This document shows, piece by piece, positions 29,800-39,260 of a DNA stretch of 64,000 nucleotides. The notes under the pieces are model-generated. The model was not told the DNA's origin. It worked only from the letters and a program-made list of their open reading frames with translations, and did not search any database. How positions within the stretch are numbered: the first letter of the stretch is position 1; each line of letters starts with the position of its first letter. The position numbers were made by a program, and so were the translations under genes. Source of the DNA: Streptomyces sp. S465 (GTDB lineage: Bacteria; Actinomycetota; Actinomycetes; Streptomycetales; Streptomycetaceae). The stretch covers positions 3,162,001 to 3,226,000 of the forward strand of contig NZ_CP114036.1 in the NCBI RefSeq assembly GCF_026898115.1, in the 5' to 3' direction.

Positions 29800-32678
29800 T
29801 TACGCCGCGCGCGGCGCCGGTTGACGGAATATCCCGGAGCCGTGCGGCGGCCCGCCAGCACCGCGCGCAGACCCGGGCCGCCCGTCACCGCGATCGGCCC
29901 ATCGGTGTCGGTCCGCAGCACGGCCGCCCCTTGACCGCGCAGGGAGGCGATGGTGCGGGGCGACGGATGGCCGTAGGGGTTGTCGGCACCGCAGGAGATC
30001 AGGGCGAGGCGGGGCCTGAGGCGTTGGAGCAGCCGTGGGTCCTGGTAGGCCGAGCCATGGTGGGCCACCTTGAGGACGTCGACCTGGGGAAGGGCGGGGT
30101 GGGCCGTCAGCAGGGCCTGCTGGGCCGGGGGTTCCAGATCGCCCAGGAGGAGCAGGGTCAGCCCCGCCGTGCGGACGAGGAGGGTGACGCTCGCGTCGTT
30201 CGGCCCCTCGGCCGTGGCCGCGGCGGGCGGCGGCGCGGGCCACAGCACCTCCCAGGACAGCGGACCGAGGCGGCGTCGCTCCCCCGGCACCGCGGAGACC
30301 ACCGGCACATGCGCCGACCGGGCCACGCGCCGTACGGACTCGGCCTGGCCGGGCGGCTCTCGCAGACCGGTCGTCTCGATGGCGCCGACCGCCCGCCCGC
30401 GCAACGCCCCGGTCAGGCCCGCCACATGGTCGGCGTGGAAGTGGGTGAGCACCAGCAGCGGGATCCGCACGACGCCGAGCGTGCGCAGACAGCGGTCGAC
30501 GGCCCGCGGCTCGGGTCCGGTGTCCACGACGACGGCCGTGCCGGGGCCCGCGGCCAGGACGAGGGCGTCTCCCTGCCCGACATCGCAGGCCACCATCCGC
30601 CAACCGGGCGGCGGCCACCCGGTGATGACCCGGGCCAGGGGTGCCGGGCGCACCACGGCCAGCAGCACCAGCAGCGCGCATACGGCGCACATCAGGCGGT
30701 GGCGCAGCAATCGGCGGCCCGCGAGGACCACGGCCAGGGTGACGGCGGCCAGCAACACTCCGCCGGTCCAGCCGTCCGGCCAGTCCGCCTCGGCTCCGGG
30801 CAGCGCCGCACCGGTGCGGGCCACCCACGCGATCCACCCGGCGGGCCAGCCCGCCGGCCAGGCGATCCACTCGGCGACCGGCGGCGCGACGGCGGCCACC
30901 GCGAGCGCGGCGAACCCCAGGACGGTGGCGGGCGCGACCGCCACCTCGGCCACGAGGTTGCACGGAATCGCGACCAGGCTGACCCGCGCGGCCATCGCCA
31001 CCACGACCGGCGCGCAGACCGCCTGGGCCGCGGCGGCGGCCGCCAGCGCCTCGGCCACCCGGGGCGGTACCCCGCGGCGCCGCAGGGCCTCGCTCCACCC
31101 CGGCGCGATGGTGAGCAGCGCGCCGGTGGCCAGGACGGAGAGCAGGAAGCCGTAACTCCGGGCGAGCCAGGGGTCGTAGAGCACCAGCGCGAGGACAGCG
31201 GCGGCCAGGGCCGGGAGCAGGGAGCGGCGGCGGCCGGTGCCGAGGGCGAGCAGCGTGATCAGCCCGCAGGCCGCGGCGCGCAGCACACTGGGCTCGGGTC
31301 GACAGACGATGACGAAGGCGAGCGTGAGCCCACCGCCGAGCAGCGCGGTGGTCCGCAGCCGGATGCCGAGCGCGCCCGCCAGACCGCGCCGCTCGGCCCG
31401 CCCGGCCAACTGCGGCGGGCCCGTGAGCAGCGCGAGCACCAGCGTCAGATTGCTGCCGGAGACGGCCATCAGATGCAGCATGTCCGTGGCCCGGAACGCC
31501 TCGTCCAGCTCGGGCGGCACCCGTGAGGTGTCCCCCACGACCAGCGCCGGGAGCAGCGCCCGCGCGTCCGGGGAGAGCCCGTCGGTCGCGGTGCGCAGCC
31601 CGGCGCGCAGCCGCCCGGCCAGCCGCTGAACCGCGGTGGGCGCGCCCGTGACCCGTGGGGGTCCGCCGCTCAGCCGCACCACGGCCGCGACGCGGTCCCC
31701 GTCACGCAGCGGCGGCGCCAGGCGGCCGTGGACGTGCAGACGTGTGGACGGCAGCAGCCGGAGCCAGGCCGCCCGCTCCTCGGGTGTGCCGGGGTGGACC
31801 GTCACCAGGACGGGGGCGCGGGTGACGGTCCTGGTGCCGCCCGGTCCGGTGACCCGGGTGACCTCGGCGTCGAGAACCACGGACGCGGGCGCGAGCGCGG
31901 CGCCACGCACCCGTGGCCGGGTGAGCTGTGGATCCCCCGTGACGGTCACCTCGGCGGTGGCCTCGGCGTACTGCCGGGCCAGCGCGGGCACCGGGCCGCG
32001 ACGCACATCCGCCCCGTGCAGCCCGGCGACCGCCCCCGCGGCGGCCCCGCACAACAGCGCCGCCACCACCGCCCCCACCGCACGCCGTCCTCGCCATGTG
32101 ACGGCTCGTGGCGGCGATGCGGTCCGCTCCCCCGGCGTCGCGTGGGGGCTCTCGCCGGTGCCCGCCCGCCGACGCGCCCGGGGGGCGGCACAAGGTGTGG
32201 CCCCGGGTGGCGCTCCCGCCTCCGACGGCCGCCGTTCGGCCTTGGACGGCAGTGACGTCCGGCCCCGCCTCCGAGGTCCGGCGCCGCGCGACGGCGTCGC
32301 GGTGGCCCCGGGCGCGTCCCGGCCGTCCAGAGGCGGCCTCGGTGAGCGCGGCCCTGGCGAGGACGGCACCGGTGGGAACACGTCCGGCGCGCGCCGGGAC
32401 CGGGGCGCGCCGCGCGGTCGTCCACCCGGTGCCGGGGTGACTCGTCGGCGGGCCCCGATGAGCAGGGCGACCGCCACGAGAAAGGCCGCGGCGCAGGCGA
32501 GGGCCACCATAGGAGCCGGTGCGTCCAGGGCGAGGGCCGCAGCGGCCCAGGCGGCCAGGGCCGGTGGTACGAGGCGGAGGTCGGGCGGGCCTTCCTGGCG
32601 TGGCTGTGAGGCACCGCGCGGGGACGCGGCCGTCGCGTGGACCGGGATGCGGGTCCGCGTCGGCTCCGTGGCCGTCAT
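29800..32678 (-). CDS. comEC: ComEC/Rec2-family DNA-uptake channel, C-terminal end uncertain
   Basis: The frame starts at ATG 32678, overlapping the comEA stop as ATGA. Parts in order: N-terminal helices and an Arg/Pro/Gly-rich loop (about residues 75-205), a DUF4131-like OB region, the Competence membrane domain (about 355-660, with MLHLMAVSGSNL), and an extracellular MBL domain with THFHADHVAGL (about 740-750) and VAHHGSAYQD. The family should end soon after the segment GPIAVTGGPGLRAVLAG. In this sequence no stop follows in frame until 28614, which would add about 395 residues across the O-methyltransferase gene. A TAA in the neighbouring frame at 29800 marks where it would end after a one-base shift, and I used that. 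It could be a real frameshift, a sequencing error or a readthrough extension. Confidence 0.75.
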
Positions 32679-33949
32679 GGCCGGACCAGCGGGCGCAGAT
32701 CGGCGAACCGGCGCTCACCGATGCCGTTCACCTCGCGAAGTTCGTCGATGGAGCGGAAACCTCCGTGCTGGGTGCGGTAGTCGATGATGTGCCGGGCCAG
32801 CACGGGGCCAACTCCCGGGAGGGTGTCGAGCTGTTCGGCGGTCGCGGAGTTGAGGCTGACCGAGCCGCCGGGCGCTCCTGGTCCGGCCGGTGCGTTCGGC
32901 GCACTCGCGCCGTTCAGCGGGCCCGCCCCGTTCGGTGCGCTCGGCACACCGGCGGCCGGATCGGCGGCCGCGCCCGGCGCCGGCGGTCCGCCCGCGGGGG
33001 CGCCGACCACGATCTGCTCCCCGTCCACCAGCGGCCGGGCCCGGTTCAGCCCGCTCAGGTCGGTGCCCGGCCGTACCCCACCCGCCGCTTCGAGGGCGTC
33101 GGCGACCCTCGCCCCGGACGGCAGCTTCCGCAGCCCCGGACGGCGGACCTTGCCCGTCACATCCACCACGACCGCCCGACCGTCCCCGGAAGGGGCGGGC
33201 CGGCCGCCGGATGTCGGACCGGGTGCGGAGGACGCGGCACGCGGGGGCTCCGGATCCGGTGCCCGCACGGTCTGGGGACGGCCGGTCCAGAAGTGGTAGG
33301 CCGCGAAGGCCACCGCGGTGAGCAGGGCGACGGCCAGCGCGGCGACCGTCCTGAGCTCCATACCGCAGCGGACCTGGAGCCACACCGGCAGCCGCTCCCG
33401 CAGGGCCAGTCCTGCCCGGTCGCGGCGGCGCAACGGACCGTCCCCGGGCGGCTCGTCCTTCCGTACCTCCGCCACACCCTCGGTCGGCATGCCCTCGCCC
33501 TCGGTCGGCATGCCCTTGGCCGGGAGGCCCTCGGCCAGGGCGTCCTTGACCGGGCGCTCGTTGGCCGGAAGGTCCTCGGCCAGGAGGTCCTTGGCCGGAA
33601 GATCCCTGGCCGGAAGGTCCCTCGCCGGAAGGTCCCTGGCCGGGGGCTTCCCGTCCCGGATCTCCGCGACGCCCGTCGGGCCGTCCCGGCTGCCCAGGGC
33701 GAGGGACCCGACCGCGACCGGGGGTGCCGACGACGTGGCGAAGAGCGCCGCCGCGCGAGTGGCCCGTGAGGGGCGCGTGGCGCGTGAAGCTGCGGTCGGG
33801 CGGGCATGGCGGTGGGCGCCACCGAGGCGGCTCCCGGCCCGGGACGGGCCAGCGCCGCCGGACGGCGGGCCTGGCCGACGGCCCGCCCCGCCGTCGCGAT
33901 GGCGGCCGCGCCCCGGCCCTTCGGTTACCGTGCGTGATCGTGACCTCAT
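32675..33949 (-). CDS. comEA: ComEA-type helix-hairpin-helix DNA-binding protein
   Basis: About 424 residues. The last 65 (VSLNSATAEQLDTLPGVGPV and INGIGERRFADL-like) are the helix-hairpin-helix pair that binds DNA. Before it lies an SLBB-type domain (VVVDVTGKVRRPGLRKLPSGARV, about 268-320), preceded by a membrane helix (about 222-240, VAALAVALLTAVAFAAYHFW). ComEA presents DNA to the ComEC channel encoded directly downstream. The N-terminal cytoplasmic 200 residues are unusual: basic, then a run of imperfect PARDL/PAKDL/AEDL five-residue repeats. The ATG at 33949 is my choice. Confidence 0.85.
   Translation of the reverse strand: MRSRSRTVTEGPGRGRHRDGGAGRRPGPPSGGAGPSRAGSRLGGAHRHARPTAASRATRPSRATRAAALFATSSAPPVAVGSLALGSRDGPTGVAEIRDGKPPARDLPARDLPARDLPAKDLLAEDLPANERPVKDALAEGLPAKGMPTEGEGMPTEGVAEVRKDEPPGDGPLRRRDRAGLALRERLPVWLQVRCGMELRTVAALAVALLTAVAFAAYHFWTGRPQTVRAPDPEPPRAASSAPGPTSGGRPAPSGDGRAVVVDVTGKVRRPGLRKLPSGARVADALEAAGGVRPGTDLSGLNRARPLVDGEQIVVGAPAGGPPAPGAAADPAAGVPSAPNGAGPLNGASAPNAPAGPGAPGGSVSLNSATAEQLDTLPGVGPVLARHIIDYRTQHGGFRSIDELREVNGIGERRFADLRPLVRP
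33524..33646 (-). repeat. 15-bp coding repeats in comEA
   Basis: Units of the form GCCGGAAGGTCCCTG encode DLPAR/DLPAK/DLLAE-type pentapeptides about eight times in a row within the comEA N-terminal region. The copies near 33600 are nearly identical at DNA level. Confidence 0.7.
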
Positions 33950-34001
33950 GTCACCCGACGGTAGACACCCGCGGCCGATCGCGCCGATCGCCCTCAATTC
34001 C

Positions 34002-34028
34002 CGTGGACAACCCTCAGATTGTGGACAA
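34002..34028. promoter_or_regulatory. Two DnaA-box-like sites upstream of comEA
   Basis: TGTGGACAA at 34020-34028 is the exact complement of the Streptomyces DnaA box TTGTCCACA. CGTGGACAA at 34002-34010 differs by one base. Both face the same way, 18 bp apart, 50-80 bp upstream of the comEA start codon. Whether DnaA binds is unknown. Confidence 0.45.
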
Positions 34029-34109
34029 GTTCGTCACCCTGTCGGGTGAGCCGCACCGCCAAACATCGTCCGGAACCGCCATGCATCGTCCGGCACCGCC
34101 CACCCTCCG

Positions 34110-34955
34110 CTACCGCGGAGAGACCACCGCCCCCAGCAGCCCCGGTCCGGTGTGCGCCCCGATCACCGCGCCGACCTCGCTCACATACAGCTCCTCCAGC
34201 CCCGGCACCCGCTCCCGCAGCCGCTCCGCGAGCGCCGTCGCCCGTTCGCCCGCCGCCAGATGCTGCACCGCGATGTCCACCGGGCTGCGGCCCGCCCGCT
34301 CCACCACGATCTCCTCGAGCCGGGCGATGGCCTTCGAGGCGGTGCGGACCTTCTCCCGCAGCTCGATCCGCCCCTCGTCGAGCTGGAGCAGCGGTTTCAC
34401 CGCGAGCGCCGAGCCGAGCAGCGCCTGGGCCGCGCCGATGCGGCCGCCGCGCCGCAGATAGTCAAGGGTGTCGACGTAGAAGTAGGCGGCGGTGCCATCG
34501 GCCCGCTTCTCCGCCGCCGCCACCGCCTCGTCCAGCGTGCCGCCGCCCTCCGCCACCTCGGCCGCCGCCAGCGCGCAGAAGCCGAGTGCCATCGCGACCA
34601 TTCCGCTGTCCACCACCCGCACCGGTACGGGCGCGTCCTGTGCCGCGAGCGCCGCCGCGTCGTAGGTACCGGAGAACTCGGCCGACAGATGCAGGGAGAC
34701 GATGCCCGTCGCGCCCGCCTCGGCGGCGGCCCGGTAGGCGGCCGCGAACATCTCCGGACTGGGCCGGGACGTCGTCACCGGCTTGCGCTTCTGCAACGCC
34801 TGCGCGAGGGACCGGGCCGAGATCTCGGTGCCTTCCTCCAGGGCCCGGTCGCCGAGCACCACCGTCAACGGCACGGAGGTGATGCGATGCCGCTCCATCG
34901 CATCCGGCGGCAAGTAAGCCGTGGAATCGGTCACGATCGCGACATGGCGGGACAT
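34110..34955 (-). CDS. DegV family fatty-acid-binding protein
   Basis: 281 residues, the usual DegV length. The N-terminus MSRHVAIVTDSTAYLPPD is characteristic, then VTTSRPSPEMF (the conserved TSQPS-like segment), LSGTYDAA-type SAEFSGTYDAA and YLRRGGRIG. DegV proteins bind fatty acids and work with fatty acid kinase to supply acyl-phosphate in some bacteria; no fakA gene is adjacent. The ribosome site is unclear. It lies upstream of comEA on the same strand, with 160 bp between. Confidence 0.9.
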   Translation of the reverse strand: MSRHVAIVTDSTAYLPPDAMERHRITSVPLTVVLGDRALEEGTEISARSLAQALQKRKPVTTSRPSPEMFAAAYRAAAEAGATGIVSLHLSAEFSGTYDAAALAAQDAPVPVRVVDSGMVAMALGFCALAAAEVAEGGGTLDEAVAAAEKRADGTAAYFYVDTLDYLRRGGRIGAAQALLGSALAVKPLLQLDEGRIELREKVRTASKAIARLEEIVVERAGRSPVDIAVQHLAAGERATALAERLRERVPGLEELYVSEVGAVIGAHTGPGLLGAVVSPR

Positions 34956-35048
34956 GACTGGGAGGTTATCGGGGGACGGGGCTCGCTGACCGCGCGACCC
35001 CAGCGGATGATCAATTGCCTTACGGATCATGCCCTGTTCAGACGTGGC

Positions 35049-35100
35049 TCAGGTCCCGTTCTCCGGCCGTGTTCCCGGTCTCAGGCCGTGTTCTCGGGAC
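35049..35100. repeat. Degenerate copies of a gene 3' end
   Basis: The 3' end of the coiled-coil membrane gene (TCAGGCCGTGTTCTCGGGAC, stop at 35081-35083) is preceded downstream by related strings CCGGCCGTGTTCCCGG (35063) and TCAGGTCCCGTTCTCCGG (35049). This is the same gene-end pattern as at leuS and obg, but more diverged. Confidence 0.5.
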
Positions 35101-35863
35101 GGGTGGACTCCTGCCAGGGCTCCTGCCGAGGCTCCCGCCGAGGCTTCTGCCAAGGCTGCTGCCACGAGTGGGGCTCCGTCCGTGACGCCGCCCCGAGCGA
35201 GGGCGAAGGCGAGGGCGAGGAGGGGGACGGGGGTGACGCCGGCTCCCGGTCCGCCCCGGACCCCGTCCGCGGGCCCGCCCCAGGCTCCTCCCTCGCCGCG
35301 GCCCACGGCTGCTCCGCATCCGCCGTCGTCCAGTGCCGCAGCGCCCCGGCCTCCATCTCGATCTCTTGGCCCAGCGTGTCCAGATCGTCGTGTGCCAACC
35401 GCTGTGTCCGCTCCTGCACCGCCCAGCGCAGCGAGTCGGCGGAGTGGGTGATCCGCCCGGTGCGCTGCCGCAGCTCGGGCAGCAGGGCCGCGATCCGGGT
35501 CTTGTCGGGCTCCTGCTCCAGCCGCTTCAGATCCGCTTCCAGGTCCTGCGCATGGGCGCTCAGCCGCCGCAACAGGCCCAACGACTCCGACAGCGACCGG
35601 TCTTGCGGGGCGGCCGCCTGGAGCGCTTGCTCGGTGGCGCGCATCGAGCCGCGCAGGGAGAGCCGCAGCTGGGCGAGCTCGCCGGCCGCACCCGGCTGGG
35701 CGAGCTGCCGGGCCCGGAGTCTGGTCTCCTCCACCGTGCGGCGGGCCTGGTGCACCGTGCGGTCGATGCCGCGCTTGGCCGCTCGGACCGTTCGAACGGC
35801 CGCGTAGACCCCCAGCAGCATGATCAGGACGAAAAGCGACAACAGGATCCAGATGGCTTCCAT
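35081..35863 (-). CDS. Membrane-anchored coiled-coil protein of unknown function
   Basis: 260 residues. One N-terminal helix (MEAIWILLSLFVLIMLLGVY) is followed by a long Arg/Leu/Glu/Gln-rich helical region (about 25-185) likely to form coiled coil. The tail is low-complexity, rich in Pro/Ser/Glu, ending in repeated W-Q-x-P and R-x-E-P units (WQQPWQKPRREPRQEPW). I do not recognise a family. The gene lies between degV and leuS, both on the same strand. It could organise other membrane proteins, but nothing here proves it. Confidence 0.75.
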   Translation of the reverse strand: MEAIWILLSLFVLIMLLGVYAAVRTVRAAKRGIDRTVHQARRTVEETRLRARQLAQPGAAGELAQLRLSLRGSMRATEQALQAAAPQDRSLSESLGLLRRLSAHAQDLEADLKRLEQEPDKTRIAALLPELRQRTGRITHSADSLRWAVQERTQRLAHDDLDTLGQEIEMEAGALRHWTTADAEQPWAAAREEPGAGPRTGSGADREPASPPSPSSPSPSPSLGAASRTEPHSWQQPWQKPRREPRQEPWQESTRPENTA

Positions 35864-35924
35864 GTGCGCTCCTTGGGGCGGCGGTCACGGCACGGTGGCG
35901 GTCGTCCTCCCAGCGTAAACGCGC

Positions 35925-35965
35925 CGGGCGGGCCGGGGGTTCCTGACGAACCCCCAACCCGCCCG
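35925..35965 (-). terminator. leuS terminator
   Basis: A two-part stem: CGGGCGGG / CCCGCCCG outside and GGGGGTTC / GAACCCCC inside, with a 5-nt loop. It lies about 140 bp beyond the leuS stop, past the repeat array. Confidence 0.7.
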
Positions 35966-35985
35966 CGAGTGGGACCCACGACGCG

Positions 35986-36120
35986 CTATCAGGCCGGCAC
36001 GATCCGGACCCGCCACCAGGCCGAACGGGCCGGAGCCATCCGGACCCGCCATCAGGCCGAACGGACCCGGACCCGCCATCAGGCCGGAGCGATCCTGGCC
36101 AGCTATCAGGCCGGAACGAT
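35986..36120. repeat. Five partial copies of the leuS 3' end
   Basis: The leuS end TATCAGGCCGGAACGAT (stop TGA at 36106-36108 on the minus strand) recurs with small changes starting near 36078, 36050, 36014 and 35987. The copies are separated by CCGGACCCGCC segments. All are in the same direction and together fill the space before the terminator. Confidence 0.8.
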
Positions 36121-38982
36121 GTTGACCAGCTTCGGCGCCCGTACGATCACCTTACGGATGCCCGCGCCGTTCAGCGCCGCCACGACCGCCGGGTCGCCCA
36201 GCGCCAGCGCCTCCAGCTCCTCGTCCGAGACCGAGGGCGCGACCTCCAGCCGGGCCTTGACCTTGCCCTTGACCTGCACCACGCAGGTGACGGTCTCGTC
36301 CACGACATACGCCGGGTCGGCGACCGGGAAGGGCTCGTGGACGACCGACGTGGAGTGGCCCAGCTTGCGCCACAGCTCCTCGGCGATGTGCGGGGCCAGC
36401 GGCGCGATCAGCAGCACCAGGCCCTCGGCCACCGAGCGGGGCACCTCGCGCACCTTGGTGACGTGGTTGTTCAGCTCGGTGATCTTGGCGATGGCGGTGT
36501 TGAAGCGCAGGCCCTCCATGTCCTGCCGGACGCCGTCGATCGCCTTGTGCAGGGCGCGCAGCGTCGCCTCGTCGGGCTCGGTGCCGACGACGGTGACCTC
36601 TCCGGTGGCCTCGTCGACGACATTGCGCCACAGCCGCTGGAGCAGCCGGTACTGGCCGACCACGGCCCGGGTGTCCCAGGGCCGCGAGACGTCCAGCGGG
36701 CCCATGGCCATCTCGTACAGGCGCAGGGTGTCGGCCCCGTAGTCGGCGCAGATCTCGTCCGGCGTGACGGCGTTCTTCAGGGACTTGCCCATCTTGCCCA
36801 GCTGACGGGTGACCTTCTCGCCCTGGTACCAGTACGCTCCGTCGCGCTCCTCGACCTCGGCGGCCGGGACGGCGATGCCGCGGCGGTCCCGGTAGACGTA
36901 CGCCTGGATCATGCCCTGGTTGTACAGCTTGTGGAACGGCTCGGCCGAGGAGATGTGCCCCAGGTCGAACAGCACCTTGGACCAGAAGCGGGCGTACAGC
37001 AGGTGCAGTACGGCGTGCTCGGCGCCACCGACGTACAGGTCGACGCCGCCGTGCGGCCGGTCCTCGGCCGGTCCCATCCAGAAACGCTCGATGTCCGGGT
37101 CGACCAGCCGGTTCTCGTTGTGCGGGTCCAGGTAGCGCAGCTCGTACCAGCACGACCCGGCCCACTGGGGCATGGTGTTGGTCTCGCGGCGGTACGGGCG
37201 CGGGCCACGGCCGTCGCCCAGGTCCAGCACCACGTTGACCCAGTCCTCGTTCCGGGACAGCGGGGTCTCCGGGGAGGTGTCGGCGTCGTCGGGGTCGAAG
37301 GTGCGCGGCGAGTAGTCCTCGACCTCGGGCAGCTCCAGGGGCAGCATCGACTCGGGCAGCGCGTGGGCCACGCCGTCCTCGTCGTAGACGATGGGGAAGG
37401 GCTCGCCCCAGTAGCGCTGACGGCTGAACAGCCAGTCGCGCAGCCGGTAGTTGACGGTGCCCTCGCCGATGGAGCGGGCCTCCAGCCACTCGGTGATGCG
37501 CGCCTTGGCCTCGACGACGCCCAGCCCGTCCAGGGTGATGCCCTCACCCGCCGAGTTGACGATCTCGGCATCGTACGAGGCGAACGCGTCGTCCCAGGTC
37601 GACGGGTCGGTGCCGCGGTCGTCCGACGGCTGGACGACGCAGCGCATCGGCAGCTCGAAGGTGCGGGCGAAGGCGAAGTCACGGCTGTCGTGCGCCGGGA
37701 CGGCCATGATCGCGCCGGTGCCGTAGCCCATCAGGACGTAGTCGGCGATGAAGACCGGGACCTGCTCGCCGCTGACCGGGTTGACCGCGTACGCGCCGGT
37801 GAAGACGCCGGTCTTCTCCTTGACCTCGGCCTGCCGCTCGACGTCCGACTTGGCCGCGGCCTGCTTGCGGTAGGCGTCGACGGCCTGGGCCGGGGTGGCG
37901 TGCCCGCCGGTCCACACGTCGTGGGTGCCCTCCGGCCAGGCGGCCGGAACGACGGCGTCGACCAGGTCGTGCTCGGGCGCCAGCACCATGTAGGTCGCGC
38001 CGAACAGGGTGTCCTGGCGGGTGGTGAAGACCGTGATCTTCGCGTCGGAGTGGCCGGCGACGGGGAAGTCCACCCGGGCACCCTCGCTGCGGCCGATCCA
38101 GTTGCGCTGCTGGAGCTTGATCGCCTCGGGCCAGTCCAGCGCCTCCAGGTCCTCCAGCAGCCGGTCCCCGTAGGCGGTGATCCGCATGTTCCACTGGCGC
38201 AGCTTGGCCTTGAAGACCGGGAAGTTGCCGCGCTCGGAGCGGCCGTCGGCGGTGACCTCCTCGTTGGCCAGCACGGTGCCCAGGCCGGGACACCAGTTGA
38301 CGGGCGCGTCCGAGGCGTAGGCCAGGCGGTACTGGCCCAGCACATCGGCGCGCTCGGCCTCGGTCAGCTCGGCCCAGGGGCGGCCGTCGGGGGTCGTGCG
38401 CTCACCGGAGGCGAACTGCTCGACCAGGGTGTCGATGGGACGCGCCCGCTTCGCCTCCGGGTCGTACCAGGAATTGAAGATCTGGAGGAAGATCCACTGG
38501 GTCCACTTGTAGTACTCCGGCTCGATCGTCGCGAAGGAGCGGCGCCGGTCGTGGCCCAGGCCCAGGCGGCGCAGCTGCCGCCGCATGTTGTCGATGTTGG
38601 CCTCGGTGCTGACCCGGGGGTGGGTGCCGGTCTGCACCGCGTACTGCTCGGCGGGCAGGCCGAAGGCGTCGAAGCCCAGGGTGTGCAGGACGTTGTGGCC
38701 CGTCATGCGGTGGTAGCGGGCGTACACATCGGTGGCGATGTAGCCCAGCGGATGGCCCACGTGCAGTCCCGCGCCCGAGGGGTACGGGAACATGTCCATG
38801 ACGAACTTTTTGGGCCGGGCGGCGGCCTCGGGGTCGCCGGCCAGGTCTCCACTCGGGTTGGACGCCTCATACGTGCCGTTCGCGTCCCAGAAGTCCTGCC
38901 ACCGGGCTTCGATGTCGGCGGCCAGGGCGGCCGTGTAGCGGTGCGGCGCGGCCACCTCGGCCGCGGCATTGGTCTCGCTCAT
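36106..38982 (-). CDS. leuS: Leucyl-tRNA synthetase
   Basis: 958 residues, class I synthetase. The HIGH-type motif is HVGHPLGY (about residue 75), followed by a CP1 editing domain in the middle. The KMSKS loop reads [10 protein letters not shown] (about residue 730), a common LeuRS variant. The C-terminal anticodon and LeuRS-specific domains end in [13 protein letters not shown]. It charges tRNA-Leu and hydrolyses mischarged products. The ATG at 38982 has GAGGA 2 nt upstream. Expression is likely controlled by the attenuator leader directly upstream, which has three Leu codons. Confidence 0.97.
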   Translation of the reverse strand: MSETNAAAEVAAPHRYTAALAADIEARWQDFWDANGTYEASNPSGDLAGDPEAAARPKKFVMDMFPYPSGAGLHVGHPLGYIATDVYARYHRMTGHNVLHTLGFDAFGLPAEQYAVQTGTHPRVSTEANIDNMRRQLRRLGLGHDRRRSFATIEPEYYKWTQWIFLQIFNSWYDPEAKRARPIDTLVEQFASGERTTPDGRPWAELTEAERADVLGQYRLAYASDAPVNWCPGLGTVLANEEVTADGRSERGNFPVFKAKLRQWNMRITAYGDRLLEDLEALDWPEAIKLQQRNWIGRSEGARVDFPVAGHSDAKITVFTTRQDTLFGATYMVLAPEHDLVDAVVPAAWPEGTHDVWTGGHATPAQAVDAYRKQAAAKSDVERQAEVKEKTGVFTGAYAVNPVSGEQVPVFIADYVLMGYGTGAIMAVPAHDSRDFAFARTFELPMRCVVQPSDDRGTDPSTWDDAFASYDAEIVNSAGEGITLDGLGVVEAKARITEWLEARSIGEGTVNYRLRDWLFSRQRYWGEPFPIVYDEDGVAHALPESMLPLELPEVEDYSPRTFDPDDADTSPETPLSRNEDWVNVVLDLGDGRGPRPYRRETNTMPQWAGSCWYELRYLDPHNENRLVDPDIERFWMGPAEDRPHGGVDLYVGGAEHAVLHLLYARFWSKVLFDLGHISSAEPFHKLYNQGMIQAYVYRDRRGIAVPAAEVEERDGAYWYQGEKVTRQLGKMGKSLKNAVTPDEICADYGADTLRLYEMAMGPLDVSRPWDTRAVVGQYRLLQRLWRNVVDEATGEVTVVGTEPDEATLRALHKAIDGVRQDMEGLRFNTAIAKITELNNHVTKVREVPRSVAEGLVLLIAPLAPHIAEELWRKLGHSTSVVHEPFPVADPAYVVDETVTCVVQVKGKVKARLEVAPSVSDEELEALALGDPAVVAALNGAGIRKVIVRAPKLVNIVPA

Positions 38983-39045
38983 GGTCCTCAAAGCTCCATC
39001 GGTCGTCTCTGCCTGCGGCAACGCAGCGGATCCCTCTCGCTTCCG

Positions 39046-39074
39046 AAACAAAAAGGCCCCTCGCACAGGAGGGG
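39046..39074 (-). terminator. leuS attenuator terminator
   Basis: CCCCTC, a 6-nt loop and GAGGGG, followed by CCTTTTTGTTT, form an intrinsic terminator with a T-tract. T-tracts are rare in this genome. It lies 64-92 nt before the leuS start, downstream of a leader peptide, and fits the attenuator arrangement. Confidence 0.8.
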
Positions 39075-39076
39075 AT

Positions 39077-39128
39077 GCCGCGCTGATGCCGACCGGAGCT
39101 GTTCTCGGTCGGTGCTGATCAGCGCGGC
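39077..39128 (-). promoter_or_regulatory. leuS leader hairpin (attenuator pause stem)
   Basis: GCCGCGCTGAT (39077-39087) is exactly complementary to ATCAGCGCGGC (39118-39128). A second inner stem pairs CCGACCG and CGGTCGG. The right arm overlaps the last codons and stop of the leader peptide, so a ribosome stalled on the Leu codons would be expected to change the folding near it. I did not find an unambiguous antiterminator pairing by eye. Confidence 0.6.
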
Positions 39129-39157
39129 CCGCTAAGCAGAAGGCGTACGGCACGCAT
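39119..39157 (-). CDS. leuS leader peptide with three Leu codons
   Basis: 12 residues, [12 protein letters not shown], then TGA. The codons CTT CTG CTT are consecutive, and CTT is rare in this GC-rich genome, so leucine supply would set ribosome speed. TAACCT lies 6 nt upstream, and no ribosome site is seen, so translation may start leaderless at or near the transcript 5' end. Classical attenuators upstream of leuS are predicted in some Streptomyces. Confidence 0.75.
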   Translation of the reverse strand: MRAVRLLLSGPR

Positions 39158-39163
39158 GGGGCC

Positions 39164-39169
39164 AGGTTA
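39164..39169 (-). promoter_or_regulatory. Candidate -10 box of the leuS leader
   Basis: TAACCT sits 6 nt before the leader ATG, in the string GGTAACCTGGCC that also forms the likely rpsT -10 region. I could not find a convincing -35 box at the expected distance. Confidence 0.35.
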
Positions 39170-39218
39170 CCGCAGGGCACCGACGGCCCGCACGGAGGTG
39201 GCCTCCGTCACGCAACGC

Positions 39219-39255
39219 CAGAGGCGGGCCGTCCTTGTCGGACGACCCGCCTCTG
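39219..39255 (-). terminator. Terminator after tRNA-Ala copy 1
   Basis: CAGAGGCGGG(C)CGTCC pairs with GGACG(A)CCCGCCTCTG around a 5-nt loop, 5 nt beyond the tRNA 3' end. It is a long stem with a single mismatch. Confidence 0.8.
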
Positions 39256-39260
39256 TGATG

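Noticed and set aside
36337..39135. A 932-codon plus-strand frame opposite leuS
   Set aside because: Antisense to a complete leuS with all motifs; composition is typical of a shadow frame.
38983..39180. T-box riboswitch upstream of leuS
   Set aside because: No T-box motif (such as AGGGUGGNACCGCG) or specifier stem is visible; the leader peptide explains control better.
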